From assembly GCA_023374045.1 (NCBI GenBank), contig CM041780.1, forward strand, positions 166,337,074 through 166,401,073: a DNA stretch of 64,000 nt. The letters run 5' to 3'. Below, piece after piece: positions 1 through 10,959 of the stretch; within the stretch, counting starts at the first letter, position 1, and each line of letters starts with the position of its first letter. Position numbers and translations under genes: made by a program. The notes under the pieces were generated by a model. The model ran no database searches. It had not been told where the DNA came from and saw nothing but the letters and a program-made list of their open reading frames with translations. Source of the stretch: Limonium bicolor. Lineage: Eukaryota > Streptophyta > Magnoliopsida > Caryophyllales > Plumbaginaceae.

Positions 1-450
1 GTACTTATTTTTTTTTGTCGGGCCTGCGGAATGGTGAAAACAAAGAGGGGCGACGTGTTAGTTAACGTATGTCATAGAGAAAATATCAGTTTCACAGTAA
101 CTGGGATTGGGTCAGAGCAGATTCCATGGCATACAAAAATTCATAATTAAGAGTAGAAAACCCTACACATAATACGCATCAAGCATTTCTATGCCTAATT
201 GAACGAGTTCAAATCGCCGCTAGCATTACCTTCACGTCACAGCTACGAGCTGTTTAATTGACAAAATCAGCATAAAGTCGAAGCATTTACAAATACTACA
301 AACTACAAAGTTTCCCCAAACGTGTACACTTACCTCTATCCACACGGATATGATAAAACTAATTGAACCCAGCATTAACGACGAAGCTCTAAACTCCCAA
401 ATTGGAAAGGAAGGGGGGAAATGATATACTAGTGGCAACAATAAGCGAAC
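1..450 (-). other. Probable first intron of the leader-peptide gene
   Basis: This is the downstream side of the donor at 450/451 on the minus strand. No open frame or recognisable motif is visible. Its acceptor is not in the window. Confidence 0.35.
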
Positions 451-696
451 CTCATTGGACGAGCCGACGCCGCTGGTGTCAGAGGCAATAGCAGCGGTAG
501 TAATGGAGGAGAAGGAGGTGAATCCTTTCGTAGCAACATGGATAGAAGAGAAAGAGGGCAGCAGGTGGCGATTAGTCGGAAAAGCTAACAAGGGTTTCTG
601 AGCTTGACACGACCCACGACACAAACTGCCACTGGATAAAGCCGCAGCATGACACCTGCTGAAGACAGTCGCGGCGCTGCACGAAAGTACTACCAT
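451..696 (-). CDS. First exon of an unidentified gene with an organelle-targeting-like N-terminus (partial, runs off the left edge)
   Basis: I see a minus-strand exon of 82 codons starting at an ATG at 696-694. It ends in phase 0 at a good donor: the exon ends ..AATGAG and the intron begins GTTCGC at 450. The encoded segment is rich in Ser, Ala, Thr and Arg, almost free of acidic residues until near its end (ASDTSGVGSSNE), and begins MVVLSCSAATVFSRCHAAAL. This is the composition of a plastid or mitochondrial transit peptide (inference). Reading on past 451 gives a hydrophobic tail and a stop, consistent with intron. No functional domain lies inside the window, so the product cannot be named. 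The remaining exons would lie left of position 1. A C-rich stretch ending CAG just upstream could be the 3' end of a 5'-UTR intron; this is weak. Confidence 0.5.
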
Positions 697-1170
697 TTGC
701 GTGTGGGCATAAGCAGACTTCTATCTGTGGGGAAGGAATAGAGTCTTGGTTGGTATAATGTGGGTGAGATTGTGAAGAATGGGAGCCGAAATTTGGGAGC
801 AAGTGATAAACTGTCGGAATTGAGATAGAGAATGGAGAGCAATACCTTCGATATAACTGATGAAAAAGAAGATCAAACACAGCTGGATGGTTTGCGCTTC
901 CTTCTGCTCGCCCAAATGAATTTTGAGACGCTGGACATACTGTTTGATTGTGGGAAATCGTATCCGTCGTTCATCCTCTCTTACCGCCCGCGGTATTTTA
1001 ACACAATAATTTATGCTAAAATGAAACCGGGGGCATTTTAGGGAGAGAATATTAGAGACCTGTCAATTACTCAATACCTACAAATAATAACTAATGTAGT
1101 GTTTGAATTTGGTTTAGAGAATCTAAAGTAAAGTTAGTGAAGGGTGTTACTGACACAGAAAAATAAAGGA
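697..1170. other. Upstream region of the leader-peptide gene; no further gene seen
   Basis: This would be the 5' UTR and promoter side of the minus-strand exon at 451-696. Short open frames occur on both strands but have no family resemblance. No convincing TATA box was found. Confidence 0.3.
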
Positions 1171-1174
1171 AGGT

Positions 1175-1580
1175 AAACAATTTTACCCCTTTTTCTTAAT
1201 TCACATATACTTCTGTTTGTTTTCGTAATTCAACTTTAAACATATTTAAATGTTGTCTAAAATTGATGAAACTTTACATGGACGATGCTAAAGTGTTATA
1301 TGTTGGTCCAATATCAATTTGAAGTTTTTAAGCTCATATGTGACATGTAGGACCCAATGAACATGTCATAATTTTCATTGGGTCCCACATGTCACATGTG
1401 AGCTTAAAAAACTTCAAATTTGATATTAGACCAAAATATAACACTTTAGCATCATCCATGTAAAGTTTCATCAATTTTGGACACATTTAAGCATGTCTAA
1501 AGTTGAATTACAAAAACCGATAGGGGTATATTGTGAATTACGAAAGAAAAAGGGGTATATCGTGAATTTTCCCTAAAAGA
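1175..1580. repeat. Foldback (long terminal inverted repeat) element, copy 1
   Basis: The two halves are inverted copies of each other over roughly 190 bases each. The left arm runs from the ACCCCTTTTTCTTAATTCAC region through GATGAAACTTTACATGGA and GAAGTTTTTAAGCTCA. The right arm repeats these in reverse complement and ends near AAAGAAAAAGGGGTATAT. The centre is a short spacer around 1360. The arms differ by scattered substitutions and small indels. It encodes no protein. Arms this long fit a Mutator-like or foldback MITE (inference). A transcript would form a long hairpin. Confidence 0.75.
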
Positions 1581-2920
1581 AATTAAAACAATATGAGGAG
1601 AGAGGTATAATGTGGGGTTCTTAGAGCAACTTCAGCAGAGTTGATTCCACCTTCCATGTCAGTAAGGACAAAAAAAAAATAACACTGCATAAAGTTGAAT
1701 CAACCTCATTTCTCTTTCATCGGTTCTCAAATAAGAACTCTGATACATTGTTCTCCGTTGGCTGTTGTTGAACTACACATCATCACGCAAAACACATTTT
1801 TGAAAAATTGTCTTAGAAATGAGTTTTGAGTGGCTAAATGACCAATTATACACCTTAATCAACATGTGTACTACTTAGTATTACATTAGAAAGCCTAATT
1901 CAAAGAATTTACAAAAAAAAATCTCAAATTGGGCACTAATTGTGAATAGTACCCCAGAAATGCTAAATTAAGTCATAAGTCTTCCTTGATTAGTCAATGG
2001 TCAAATGAACCTCCCTAAATATCTAAGGGGCCGGTTTTAATCGTGAGTCATCACCTAATGCTGCCAGCCTTACTAGAAAAAGAAGAAGGAGGAAAAAAGC
2101 AAACATAAATTACTTTTCACTTAAGAAACAACAATCTCCTTTTGTTTTCCTCCCTCCTCTCTCCTCACTTCCTTCCCTCCCGGACACCTCCATGCTCTTC
2201 TTCTTCCTCACGTAAAAGGATGAAGCTTTCATTCTTCTGATCTCCCTTTGCTTCCCAGTCAACACAAAGCTCCAAATCCAAACAAACCACATATTTGTGC
2301 TAGTTGAGTTCAAGACCTTTCTATTGCTTTTTTCAAACCTCCAAATCTGAAGTTGGACTCCATTGAAGAGCTACAATTGAGGAGGAAAACACATGTTTAT
2401 AGAGCTAGATTACTCCCTCTTTGGTTCAAGGTAAGAAAGCTTTGAAAACTCATCTTTCTCTCAATTTCTATATATGGCCGAAAATTGCATTCTCAAATGC
2501 CTTGCTCTATCCCTTGTATTAGCATTAATTCAAGCTTCAAGATATTAGTAGAGGTATTGCTTTGATTCCTTACCAAACACCATTCTAAGGTTCCTAAGGT
2601 AATTACTCAATTAGTGCACTAAACACTCTCTTTGTATTCTAGAGTTGTTTTAATGAGAAGGGTTTTACTTAGTACTCATTATCTTAATTTGGATCTTGGT
2701 TAGAAGTTTAGCAAGTGATCAAACTCCTTGGTCGATTACAATCAAGAAAACCAAGAAAAGAAGAGAGAAAACGGGCTTGAAATCTTAAGGTAAATGATCT
2801 ACCTTAATGTAGTTTAATGCCTTAAGAAGTTGTGTTTATGTTGGTATAAACAAACTAAGGAGCTAATGACATATGAGTTAGAAGAACAACCATAATGTGA
2901 ATTATAAGAGCTTTTATTAA
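1581..2920. other. Unassigned AT-rich spacer
   Basis: I see no coding potential. The segment at about 2090-2820 (pyrimidine-rich stretches, then short A-rich blocks ending in GGTAA-like sequence) resembles the leader or LTR style of some plant retrotransposons, but I found no paired repeat to support an element. Confidence 0.3.
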
Positions 2921-2924
2921 TTTA

Positions 2925-3187
2925 CATGGACGATGATGACATGTTATATGGTCCTATATCAAATTCAAAGTTTTTAGACTTGTGGAACCGAATGAAAATA
3001 CGTTCAGATTTAGCTTTTTTCTTTGTTGCAGATTTTGGCATAATTTGGTTTTGTATAATTTTCGTTCAATCTAGGAGATGCTTAAACGTTGTCCGACATT
3101 GATAAATTTTACTTAAATGATGCTAAAGTGTTATATTTCAAACTTATGCGAAATCCAAAGTTTGTTAAACTCACATATGTCATGTGG
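2925..3187. repeat. Foldback element, copy 2, left part
   Basis: This is related to the element at 1175-1580: it shares TTTACATGGACGATGATG near its left side and GATGCTAAAGTGTTATAT near 3120-3140, and ends CTCACATATGTCATGTGG. It is more diverged than copy 1. The copia-like element at 3188-4952 cuts it, and it resumes at 4953. Confidence 0.6.
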
Positions 3188-3405
3188 TGTTAGGGATATT
3201 ACTTAGTCATCTCTAATTGTATTATTTATTTTAACTTACCAAGTCAAATAATGACCTCATCACTCTAGCATTCCACTTTCATACATTTTAGGATCTCTCA
3301 TAGTTTATAGGATTTCACTTCTTCCTTATTAACGTCAGTTAGATTGTATAGAAAGGAGTTTTCTATATTAAGATTAATTGACATTTACAATTTACTTATC
3401 TTACA
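3188..3405 (+). repeat. 5' LTR of the short copia-like element
   Basis: This 218-bp block starts TGTTAGGG and ends TTATCTTACA. Its last 55 or so bases recur at the right end of the element (4890-4952), which defines it as an LTR. Confidence 0.75.
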
Positions 3406-3414
3406 TGGTATCAG
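3406..3414 (+). promoter_or_regulatory. Primer-binding site (tRNA-Met type)
   Basis: TGGTATCAG immediately follows the 5' LTR. It matches the usual 3' end complement of initiator tRNA-Met used by plant copia elements. Confidence 0.75.
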
Positions 3415-3477
3415 CCTTTCTTGATCTAAAATCAAATCCCGTTCTTCTTCCCTTATCTTTCTCTTCCTCTGCTCACC

Positions 3478-4870
3478 ATGGCTGGACTCGCCACCACCAT
3501 AGCCAGTCCTATTGATGGCCATAAACCCTTTCTAATAGTCAACTTCATCAATCTTATTCACTTAATCTCCACCAATTACATAACCAACATAGATACACAC
3601 CATTCTCACTGGCTACAACCTCCTCAAATTTGTCAACGACACTCACCCCGCACCACCACCAACTGTGACCACCAACAATGGCACCTCACCTTACCCTCAC
3701 TACATCACGTGGATGCTTTAAGATCAGCTTCTGTTCGGCGCCCTCATTGGCACTCTCAATCCCGCCACGGCCCCTCTCGTCAATCATGCCAACACATCCA
3801 ATAATCGTGGGATATTCTCGCTAAAACCTACGCCAATCATTCTAAAGGGTCGTGCACCAACTCAAGGACAAATTGCGCACCACCACCAAAGGGAGCCAAT
3901 CCATTACTAATTATGTTCAATCGATGGTGACCATCGCTGATATCCATGCTGAACTCGGTAAACCTATTGATACTGATGACCTGGTGTCCTACACTCTCCA
4001 TGGCCTTGACAACACATATTTCCTTGTGGATGCAATTAAGGCATGCAACACCACTATTCAAATCGCCGTGCTTCACAAAAAACTCATCGTAAGGAGCTGG
4101 AACTCTCCACCGCCAGGCTGCCCTATCCGTGCCAGCCACCGCTCTCCATATCTAATCGAAGTCTCGATCTCAACATACACGACCGTTTCTAACCACCACC
4201 AGCTCCACCATCTCTCGAACATCAACTGCCCACTCCAACATTGCTCCTTGCCCAACCTCCTCCTCGCGACCGTTCCTTGGAGAATGTTAGTAGTGTCGTG
4301 CCGTTGGCCACATTATCGTTGTCTTCCCAGACTTCCGTCAGCAATATCCCTACGCCTAACCCCTCCACTGGTGCCAAATTATCAACCCCAGTCTAATGTC
4401 ACCACCACCGGTAACCGCACCAATGACTATCTCATAGACTACGGTGTCTCTCATCACGTCATCATCAATCTAGCATCTATGTCCCTTCACAACCCCTATA
4501 TTGGTCTTAATGAGTTGTTTATGGGCAGTGGTGAAGGTTTTCCCATCACTAACTTTGGAACTTTTTTACTTAACACCTTTAACAAGTTGTTTAATTTCCC
4601 TAACACCTTGTGTGTTCTATAAATGGCTAAAAGCATCTTATCCATTTCTCATTATCCAAACTACATCATTGTTCTATCATGTTCTTTCCGAATTCCTTTT
4701 TTGTGAAGAGTATAACGTCAAAAACTACTTAATGGTCTTTGCATCAACGACATTTACCTTTAGCCAACCAAGACCCCATCTGTTCATGTCTCCTAAGCCT
4801 CTTCCACTGAGTCATGGCATCATCGGTTAGACCATCCCTTCACTTCCGTCTTTCAAACATCTACAACAGC
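3478..4870 (+). pseudogene. Decayed copia gag / protease / GAG-preintegrase remnant
   Basis: The frame starts at the ATG at 3478 but is broken several times. A gag-like segment is clearest at 3852-4080, where the translation includes KGSQSITNYVQSM, IDTDDLVSYTLHGLD and ITTIQIAVLHKKL-like sequence, typical of the UBN2 / Retrotran_gag_2 family. Around 4425-4560 a protease-like stretch reads DYLIDYGVSHHVI; the catalytic D-S/T-G is degraded to D-Y-G. Near 4810-4840 another frame gives SWHHRLDHP, the signature of the GAG-preintegrase domain. Nothing downstream of that domain remains. Confidence 0.7.
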
Positions 4871-4889
4871 ATTTTCGGTTGTGCTTATA

Positions 4890-4952
4890 TTGTATAAATA
4901 TGAGCTTTCTATATCAATATTAATTGACATTTACAATTTCCTTATCATACAT
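4890..4952 (+). repeat. Truncated 3' LTR of the short copia-like element
   Basis: The segment from TATTGTATAAATATGAGC to TTATCATACA aligns with the last part of the 5' LTR. The upstream LTR portion is missing, so a deletion has fused the pol remnant to the LTR tail. Confidence 0.7.
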
Positions 4953-5050
4953 GTGGAGCCCAATGAAACGTGTTCATATTAAGTTTTTTTATACACCAGA
5001 ATCCACAAAGAAGGTCAATCACTTGAGGTGGTTCTTTATTAAACTGAAAT
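4953..5050. repeat. Foldback element, copy 2, right part
   Basis: After the TGTGG duplication the sequence continues AGCCCAATGAAACGTG, matching the centre of copy 1 (GGACCCAATGAACATG). The continuation shows that 2925-3187 and this piece were once joined. Confidence 0.55.
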
Positions 5051-5060
5051 TCAAACTAAG

Positions 5061-5178
5061 CCCTCATGGCTTGGTCGGTAGAGTGGTATCCTCGAACCAA
5101 AGGTCTTGGGTTCAAAACCTACCCCTTATCAGAGAAACAAACTTCTCTTGTTTTATCTTAAGAAGAAATAGTGTGTAA
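5061..5178 (+). mobile_element. tRNA-derived SINE
   Basis: An A-box-like TGGCTTGGTCGG (5066-5077) and a B-box GGTTCAAAACC (5108-5118) lie about 30 bp apart, the spacing of an internal RNA polymerase III promoter. The sequence before the A box and after the B box does not fold as a tRNA, and the B box is followed by a T/A-rich tail. This is the layout of plant tRNA-related SINEs. Exact ends and target duplication were not resolved. Confidence 0.7.
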
Positions 5179-6077
5179 GTCGATTAGTGAAGTTGCAAAA
5201 GAACTCTGGTGGTTAGACGCATTGTTACACGATCTTTTCAACACTGAGATGAGCTAATGAACCCTAATTTACCTCTTTCTAAATTGTTTTTTTGCAATAA
5301 TGTTAAACGGTCAGTACTTGTGATAGTTTTTACTTGTAGACAAACCATTTCTTTCTTTACTTGGACAACCCTTTCTTATTTGTATCTCTGCTGTAAACCA
5401 TTTATATTCTCCCCAGCGGCCAAATTATGAGGTACATAATTCTCCTGGTCATCTTTCCTTGCTCCCCATTTGTCTCTAGCAATCTTGTCTCACTACACAC
5501 TGAGCATTAATCTCTTACTAAGTCCGAAATAAAACAAAAACAAAACACACTCACAAAAGTCTCTGCACAGAACACCCCTTGTTTAATCTGCGATAGAACA
5601 GGTCACTTTAGACCACATATTCTTATTTTGCCACCACTAGAGTTCAGAGGTAACTTACAGACACAAGACTAAGGTTTCCCAGTTCTGTGTATCCAAGGCT
5701 AGGTAAGGAGAAAAAAAAAGGAAAGGTATAAATAAATTTCCACCCCACTAATCTGTAAGAGAAAACAGGAAAAACACAGGGACACAAACCCATCTACAAG
5801 AGCTAATGAAACCTCATAATTCTATCCCGCGATATACTAACACGAAAAAGGAAACCAAATCAATGGACATAATTAACAACACTGAAATGCCACCAATGAG
5901 CTTTCTCCTAAATACACTGATCTTCAATTACGGGTGTTGTACTGGGAAGTTCCGCTCATGGCTTCTATTCCAAATAACCAATACTTGACGAGTCCTCCTT
6001 TCCGACATTGTTTAGACTTATTCCGGCGAATAGCAGCTGGACATCCATCTTCTCTCCTCGTCTTATTCTTCTATTAT
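5179..6077. other. 3' flank of the SCAI-like gene; no other gene seen
   Basis: This lies downstream of the minus-strand stop at 6080-6078 and should hold the 3' UTR and polyadenylation region. No conserved open frame or repeat was recognised. Confidence 0.35.
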
Positions 6078-9000
6078 TCACACCTTATATTTGAAGTTAT
6101 CGGATACTCTAAGGTGGTCTGCTAGCCGAATAACACTTGATTTCACTGCCTCGGCCTCTGGCGACAGAGTGCTCAAAGATCAGGGACGCAAACAGGCAAG
6201 TATTGATACCGCTCCTCAGGGGGTTGGAACAGAAATAGCACAGCTCGGCAAAATATGAATCTACCCATCAACAAGGCAGCAACGATTAATTAGTCTAATA
6301 AATGAGGGATGCAATGTTGTACAATCACATGTTTTACACCTGTGTACAGGCAAAAGCATTAGGATTGTTCGAACTCAAAAGGAATTCTATCCATGTAATG
6401 AATCTGGGATGAATAAGTTCAGGAAATTTGCAGGTGGAAATGCTTCTAAGGGTACAAGTAGAAGTACAATTTAGGTAAGAACCTGACCTTAGAATAAGCC
6501 GACGCAGGAAAGGATCAAGAAGAACTTGAGCCCAAACTAGGTCAAGACCGGAGATGTGCATAGTTATCACTTCCCACTTGGAGAAGGAATTAGAGATTAT
6601 GTTTTCAGCTTCATCGTAAGTATCCTGACAAACATGCATGCACAAATCGAAAGTAAAAGGGTTAGAAAAACAAATAATTGAGGTGGAGAGCGAACTCATG
6701 TTTGAAGGATCATAGAGCATTGCTTATCATGGACAACTCACCGTTTCTCCACCTACAGAATGGAGGCCAACTAATTGACAAAATGCCTGCAGAGGAGCAG
6801 TTAAGAAATAGGTGAACTGGCTTGCACCCAGTGTCACTTCAGAGGGGGTCTTGAATGATGACTTTAAAGGAGAGAGCAATAAAGCAACTGGTTCCCCATT
6901 TCTGCACCGTTGAGAACCTGAGAAAGATTTGGTAACTATTATAAGTAAATAAGAGATGCAACTACTACAAGGCCCTATGTTTATACACCTCCGTCCCAGT
7001 TTGACTGTCGTTTGCTACGTTTTTCCACTTCAATTAAACATATTAGATAAAATAATTTTATAATTTAATTTTTACATTATAGTTTATGCCTAAGGATCTA
7101 CTGCAAAACTTAGATTTAAATATTTATCATCTTTATGTTAAATACTAGTCACCGACAATCCAAATAGTAAAGAAACGGTCAAGAAGGAACGATTGCTTAC
7201 AAGACGGTCACAGTTATTCAAATCCTCGATGGCTTCATTAAGCTTTTGTGTTTTCAAATGCGAAAATAATATAGGGATAGTCTCCCTACAGAAGTAATAT
7301 TGCAGAATGTGAGTTCAGGAAGCAACACATCAACTTGCTCAGGGGAACAAGTTCTATAATGATACAAGTATTGACAAACCTGCCTTGAATGCATGGCTTG
7401 TATCACTGTCGATAACCAGAAAAGAGGCCTCGGGTGAAGGGGATCAGATCACCAGGATAAAGATTATTGGAACCTGAAATTTACGATCACAACATTTACA
7501 TCTTCCACCCCTTGATATTATTCACTAGAAAAAAAAAGATATCCTTACAACGAAATGACTTCATACTTGCACTTACCACTATGGCCTCGTGGACCTAAGG
7601 AGAGATAGTTGGCATAGTAGCTGTTCAAATACCCTTTTCACAATCATTAACTTCACTGGATTCGTGGGAAGACTGAGGCACAACTTTGACTTTTGAAACT
7701 ACTCTAGATCCCTCTACCCTTTCAACTTGCGGAACAGCAACATTGCGGCCACCTGTTCAAATGCAATCTGTTTGTAAGCGAAATACGTAAAGAGATCACT
7801 ACAACACATGAGCGAACTTCCCAGAAGAAGCCCAATTACCTGAACATGATAGATAAATCAACATTATGGTATCAGGAGGAAGCTCATCGCATACAGTTGA
7901 AAGAATCTGTTCAAACAGTCAAACAGTTAGCAAATCAAACTACTTTCTCAAGATTGAAAGAGATCAACAGTTCTACAGCAAACACGCTTGAATTATACGA
8001 AATGTGAGCAGCAGTCAAAGGGTCTGTTTCAGGGTCCAACTTAGATATACCGATAAGTGTCTCTGTTTCACAATGTGGGCTCAGAGTCTGTCGGTGTGGG
8101 TATTAGTGGGCTGTATATGTGCTTTGGTATTTGGTAAAATTAACCAGCATACAATTAACCTCTGTGCCAAAACAGAGCTATTGCAAAGTTTTCTGGCAAT
8201 GGCGAATAATTTGACACTGCATGTACTCACCGCGAGAAAAATGAGTCACGGTTGGTCGATATAGGATGGCCTTCACTGGATTAGGGGGCAAAGACGGATC
8301 AGTCAAATCAACGGCTAAGTTTATATCAATCATTCCAGAAGTACAAGAATAATCATTATTCAACCGGCCATTCTCCTTCACTTCAACTGGACGCTTTGGT
8401 AAAAGGATCCACTAGGTTCCCATTCCAAACACTGCTGCAGTCCTGTATGTGTCCAAACTCAACTCTCACATTTAACCTGACAAGCAGTAGCAAGGAATCA
8501 GGAAATACCGAAAGTAATAGCGAGCTAATCACAGGGCACGTAATAGGAACGATAACAGCCAGCTAGAGAATTATCAAATCGTCACCTCATTCCGGTGGTA
8601 GGCAGTCAGTACAGCATCGTGCAGTTTACATAATTTCTTTGCATGAAACCGGGCCAAATATGGCAAAGAATCCGGATGAGCATCAAACATGGCACAGTAA
8701 CGCAAAGGCCTAGCATTTCCAAAGAATGCATCAGCCTTTGTAAAGCGGTTGATTTCTTGTACCACTGTCTTCCATTCCTTAAAGTTGGTTTCCTGAGAAA
8801 GGAAAATCTCAAAATTGGCATAAAAAAGAAAAATACGTGTGAAGATGCAGTCTGTAAACCATATATAAGCAACCTATAACCATTTCAAGATAGAGTTCCC
8901 ATAACAGCATGTGCAGAGCATTCAATGAGACACAAAAACAAACTGTTGGAGGGGGCGAGAGGGGCCCTCTCAATAAAGAATAAACAGATTTGTTACGGTC

Positions 9001-10192
9001 CCCCAACACAGAGAAAAATGTGGGAAAATTAAAAGAAAATTCAGGCAAGCCAGAACCCGAAAAGCAGCCTCAGTTCTGACCCAGGGCCCCTACCTTAGTT
9101 TTCAGCCATATCTCATTAACCTCAGCAGTTGATACGAAAGAGTAAAGGAACCAAACAAATAGACAAGCAATCGATTCAAATCTACGGCATCACGCTTCCT
9201 CTATGTCGGGATAGCTGACAATTTTGCAATTCTGAACATTTTATTGAGGATCCGACAACATTAGTGGTTGTTCATGTCCAAATACAACCACATCAATCTG
9301 AATTCTAAAATCAAAAGAGCTTACATTCAGTAAAGTTGATTTCAAGTACTTCACCTCGAGCATTAGCAAATGCTAACGTATAAACAGACTAACAGAGTAC
9401 TCTAGAAGTTGATCAGACGTATATACAGCCGTCTCAAAAAATAAGAAATTTGTGAATCATCAATGTTACAACTATCATATCGTACTATTGCTTGGTTAAA
9501 TTAATATCAATCGGTAGTTCATGACACCCAATACTATATCCACAATCAATCCAATAGAAAGGTTCGTCAGTTCAGTTCAAGCGACAGTCCTAATTAACAC
9601 ATATTTCTCCCCAGCTCAATTAACCCCCGTCACTCAGCTGGAATGTCGGACTTCTAAATTTTTCAAAAAAGGAAAGAGAAAAGGAAAACTAACCCGGAAA
9701 GTGGCCTTGCTATCATCAACACCGCCCTGAAATTCTCAACTAGGTGGTAGACCATCTCATGCCGATTCAACAGCAAAGACACAAGTAAAAACCTAGCATA
9801 GAACCTCAACTCCTTGGACCTAATACCCAGATCCTTCACCCTCTCACCACCGCCTTGAAAATACTTCCTATTAAGAATCGCCTCGTAAAAAACGTACGAT
9901 TCTAGTAGAAATCTCGCCTCACTAGTCCTCATGTACTGCCCGAAATATAGCTGCCCGATCCGTGACGCGATCTCGCCGATCTCCCACCTCTGCAGCCCGG
10001 ACTCCACTAGTTCGCACGATTCTCCTGCTGAAACTTCCATAATCTCATGTACGCCTTAAACACTTTCTGGAAGTAGTGGTTGCTCGCTTTCCCACCGCAC
10101 CCCGCATACGCCGGCACGTCACGAACCCTAACAAATTTCTTGTCCGCGCTCTCCACCAACGCCCTGAAAACCCTCGGTGCGTCATCCGCCAT
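6078..10192 (-). CDS. Plant SCAI-like protein (DUF3550/UPF0682), nine exons, frame broken by single-base indels
   Basis: Exons in gene order: 10192-9694, 8792-8586, 8476-8231, 7906-7840, 7752-7577, 7473-7384, 6917-6742, 6624-6488, 6260-6078, about 1.78 kb of coding sequence (about 590 residues, usual for plant SCAI homologues). Family signatures in order are LVESGLQRWEIGEIASRIGQ and ELRFYARFLLVSLLLNR (exon 1), NFKEWKTVVQEINRF (exon 2), GMIDINLAVDLTDPSLPPNP (exon 3), CDELPPDTIMLIYLS (exon 4), ALLLSPLKSSFKTPSE (exon 7), WAQVLLDPFLRRLILR (exon 8) and RFIFCRAVLFLF (exons 8-9). SCAI in animals is a nuclear transcriptional cofactor; the plant role is not established. I chose the Met at 10192 (MADDAPRVFRALVE); an upstream in-frame Met at 10336 would add a Ser-rich leader. 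Junctions are GT-AG except a probable GC donor after exon 6. About ten 1-nt indels interrupt the frame (near 10011, 9720, 8465, 8438, 8399, 8237, 7630, 7420, 6894, 6174), while residues on either side stay family-like. Assembly error is more likely than pseudogenisation. Confidence 0.85.
6985..7199. mobile_element. Stowaway-like MITE inside SCAI intron 6
   Basis: It begins ACACCTCCGTCCCAGTTTGA, resembling the Stowaway terminus, and ends near GTCAAGAAGGAACGATTG. Its core (TAGATAAAATAATTTTAT, CCTAAGGATCTACTGCAAAA) matches the element at 10960-11191. It lies between exon 7 (6917) and exon 6 (7384), so it is spliced out. Confidence 0.7.
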
Positions 10193-10959
10193 TGACGCAA
10201 ATCTTCGGTTACCCGCTACGCCGGCGGTTTCCAACCGCGACCATTTAAGTGTGGAGCGAGTGACAGTGCACGAAGAGATGGATGAAAAAAGACAGGGAGA
10301 ACGAGACAAATAGGAGGTTATAGTACTGCACTGCAATGGCTGTGGCTGTCAATTTTTTGTCAGCTGTGAATGAATGGTTGTGTAATCAGCTCTGCTCTTC
10401 TCAAAGTTCCAACCCCTTTTGTTTCCCAGCTTTTCCTCAGAACACACTGGGTTGATATCTTACTTTTTTTTCTTTGCTGAAACTCAGAGAGGGAACAGTT
10501 GGGCTGGCGTTGAAAACAGGGAGCGGGAGAGAGAGAGAGGGCCAGAGAGAGAGGGAAGGGCCAGACAGAGAGGAATTCGGTAAGCTGAGCTGTGAAATGA
10601 CAGATACCTCTGGGTGTGCGTGTGGGGGGTTGAAGAAGGTTCAAGTGACCAGCTGAGCTGAGGGGGGTGGGGGTTGTGTTGGAGTTGTGAATGGAGAAGA
10701 GGGCGAGTGTTCGGGTAGAGTTAGGTGCAGAGTGGGATACGTTGTGGTTAGGTTTATGTTATCCTGACCGTTGGTTAGGATTAACGTAGGGTAGTGGATC
10801 GAACGTGGGGGTGGGGACCGTGGGGCTTTGATTAGGGGAATTGTGATTACGAATGCGATCTTTATATTCTCACTCACTCTCACTTATTAATGAAAAGAGG
10901 GGCCAGGTTGCAATATTAATTACTTTTTGTTCATTCTTGCAAGATAGGGTGTGTAATAA
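10193..10959 (-). promoter_or_regulatory. 5' UTR and promoter region of the SCAI-like gene, with GA-rich tract
   Basis: This is the region upstream of the chosen start. It contains a purine-rich GAGA tract at about 10525-10572 (CT-rich on the gene strand), common in plant 5' UTRs. A frame extending to 10336 would add a Ser/Arg-rich leader (start MQCSTITSYLSRSP), so the transcript start must lie upstream of the true ATG. No TATA box was identified. Confidence 0.4.
10525..10572. repeat. GA/CT simple repeat
   Basis: Runs of GAGAGAGAGAGAG and AGAGAGAGAG are separated by GGCC. On the transcribed (minus) strand this is a CT tract. Confidence 0.7.

Larger units (their letters stand above)
3188..4952 (+). 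mobile_element. Degenerate, pol-deleted Ty1/copia-like retrotransposon
   Basis: The boundaries are marked by a 5-bp target duplication, TGTGG at 3183-3187 and 4953-4957. A 5' LTR (3188-3405) begins TGTTAGGG and ends TTACA. A primer-binding site TGGTATCAG follows directly, as is usual for tRNA-Met-primed copia elements. The interior keeps gag-like, protease-like and GAG-preintegrase-like stretches, then passes into a remnant of the 3' LTR. Integrase, reverse transcriptase and RNase H are absent, so the copy could not move by itself. It landed inside an older foldback element whose sequence continues at 4953. Confidence 0.8.

Noticed and set aside
2090..2820. Possible LTR or leader of an unrecognised retrotransposon
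   Set aside because: The style is suggestive, but no matching second LTR, primer-binding site or target duplication was found in the window.
5066..5140. A tRNA gene
   Set aside because: Only the A and B boxes match; acceptor and anticodon stems cannot be formed. A tRNA-derived SINE fits better.
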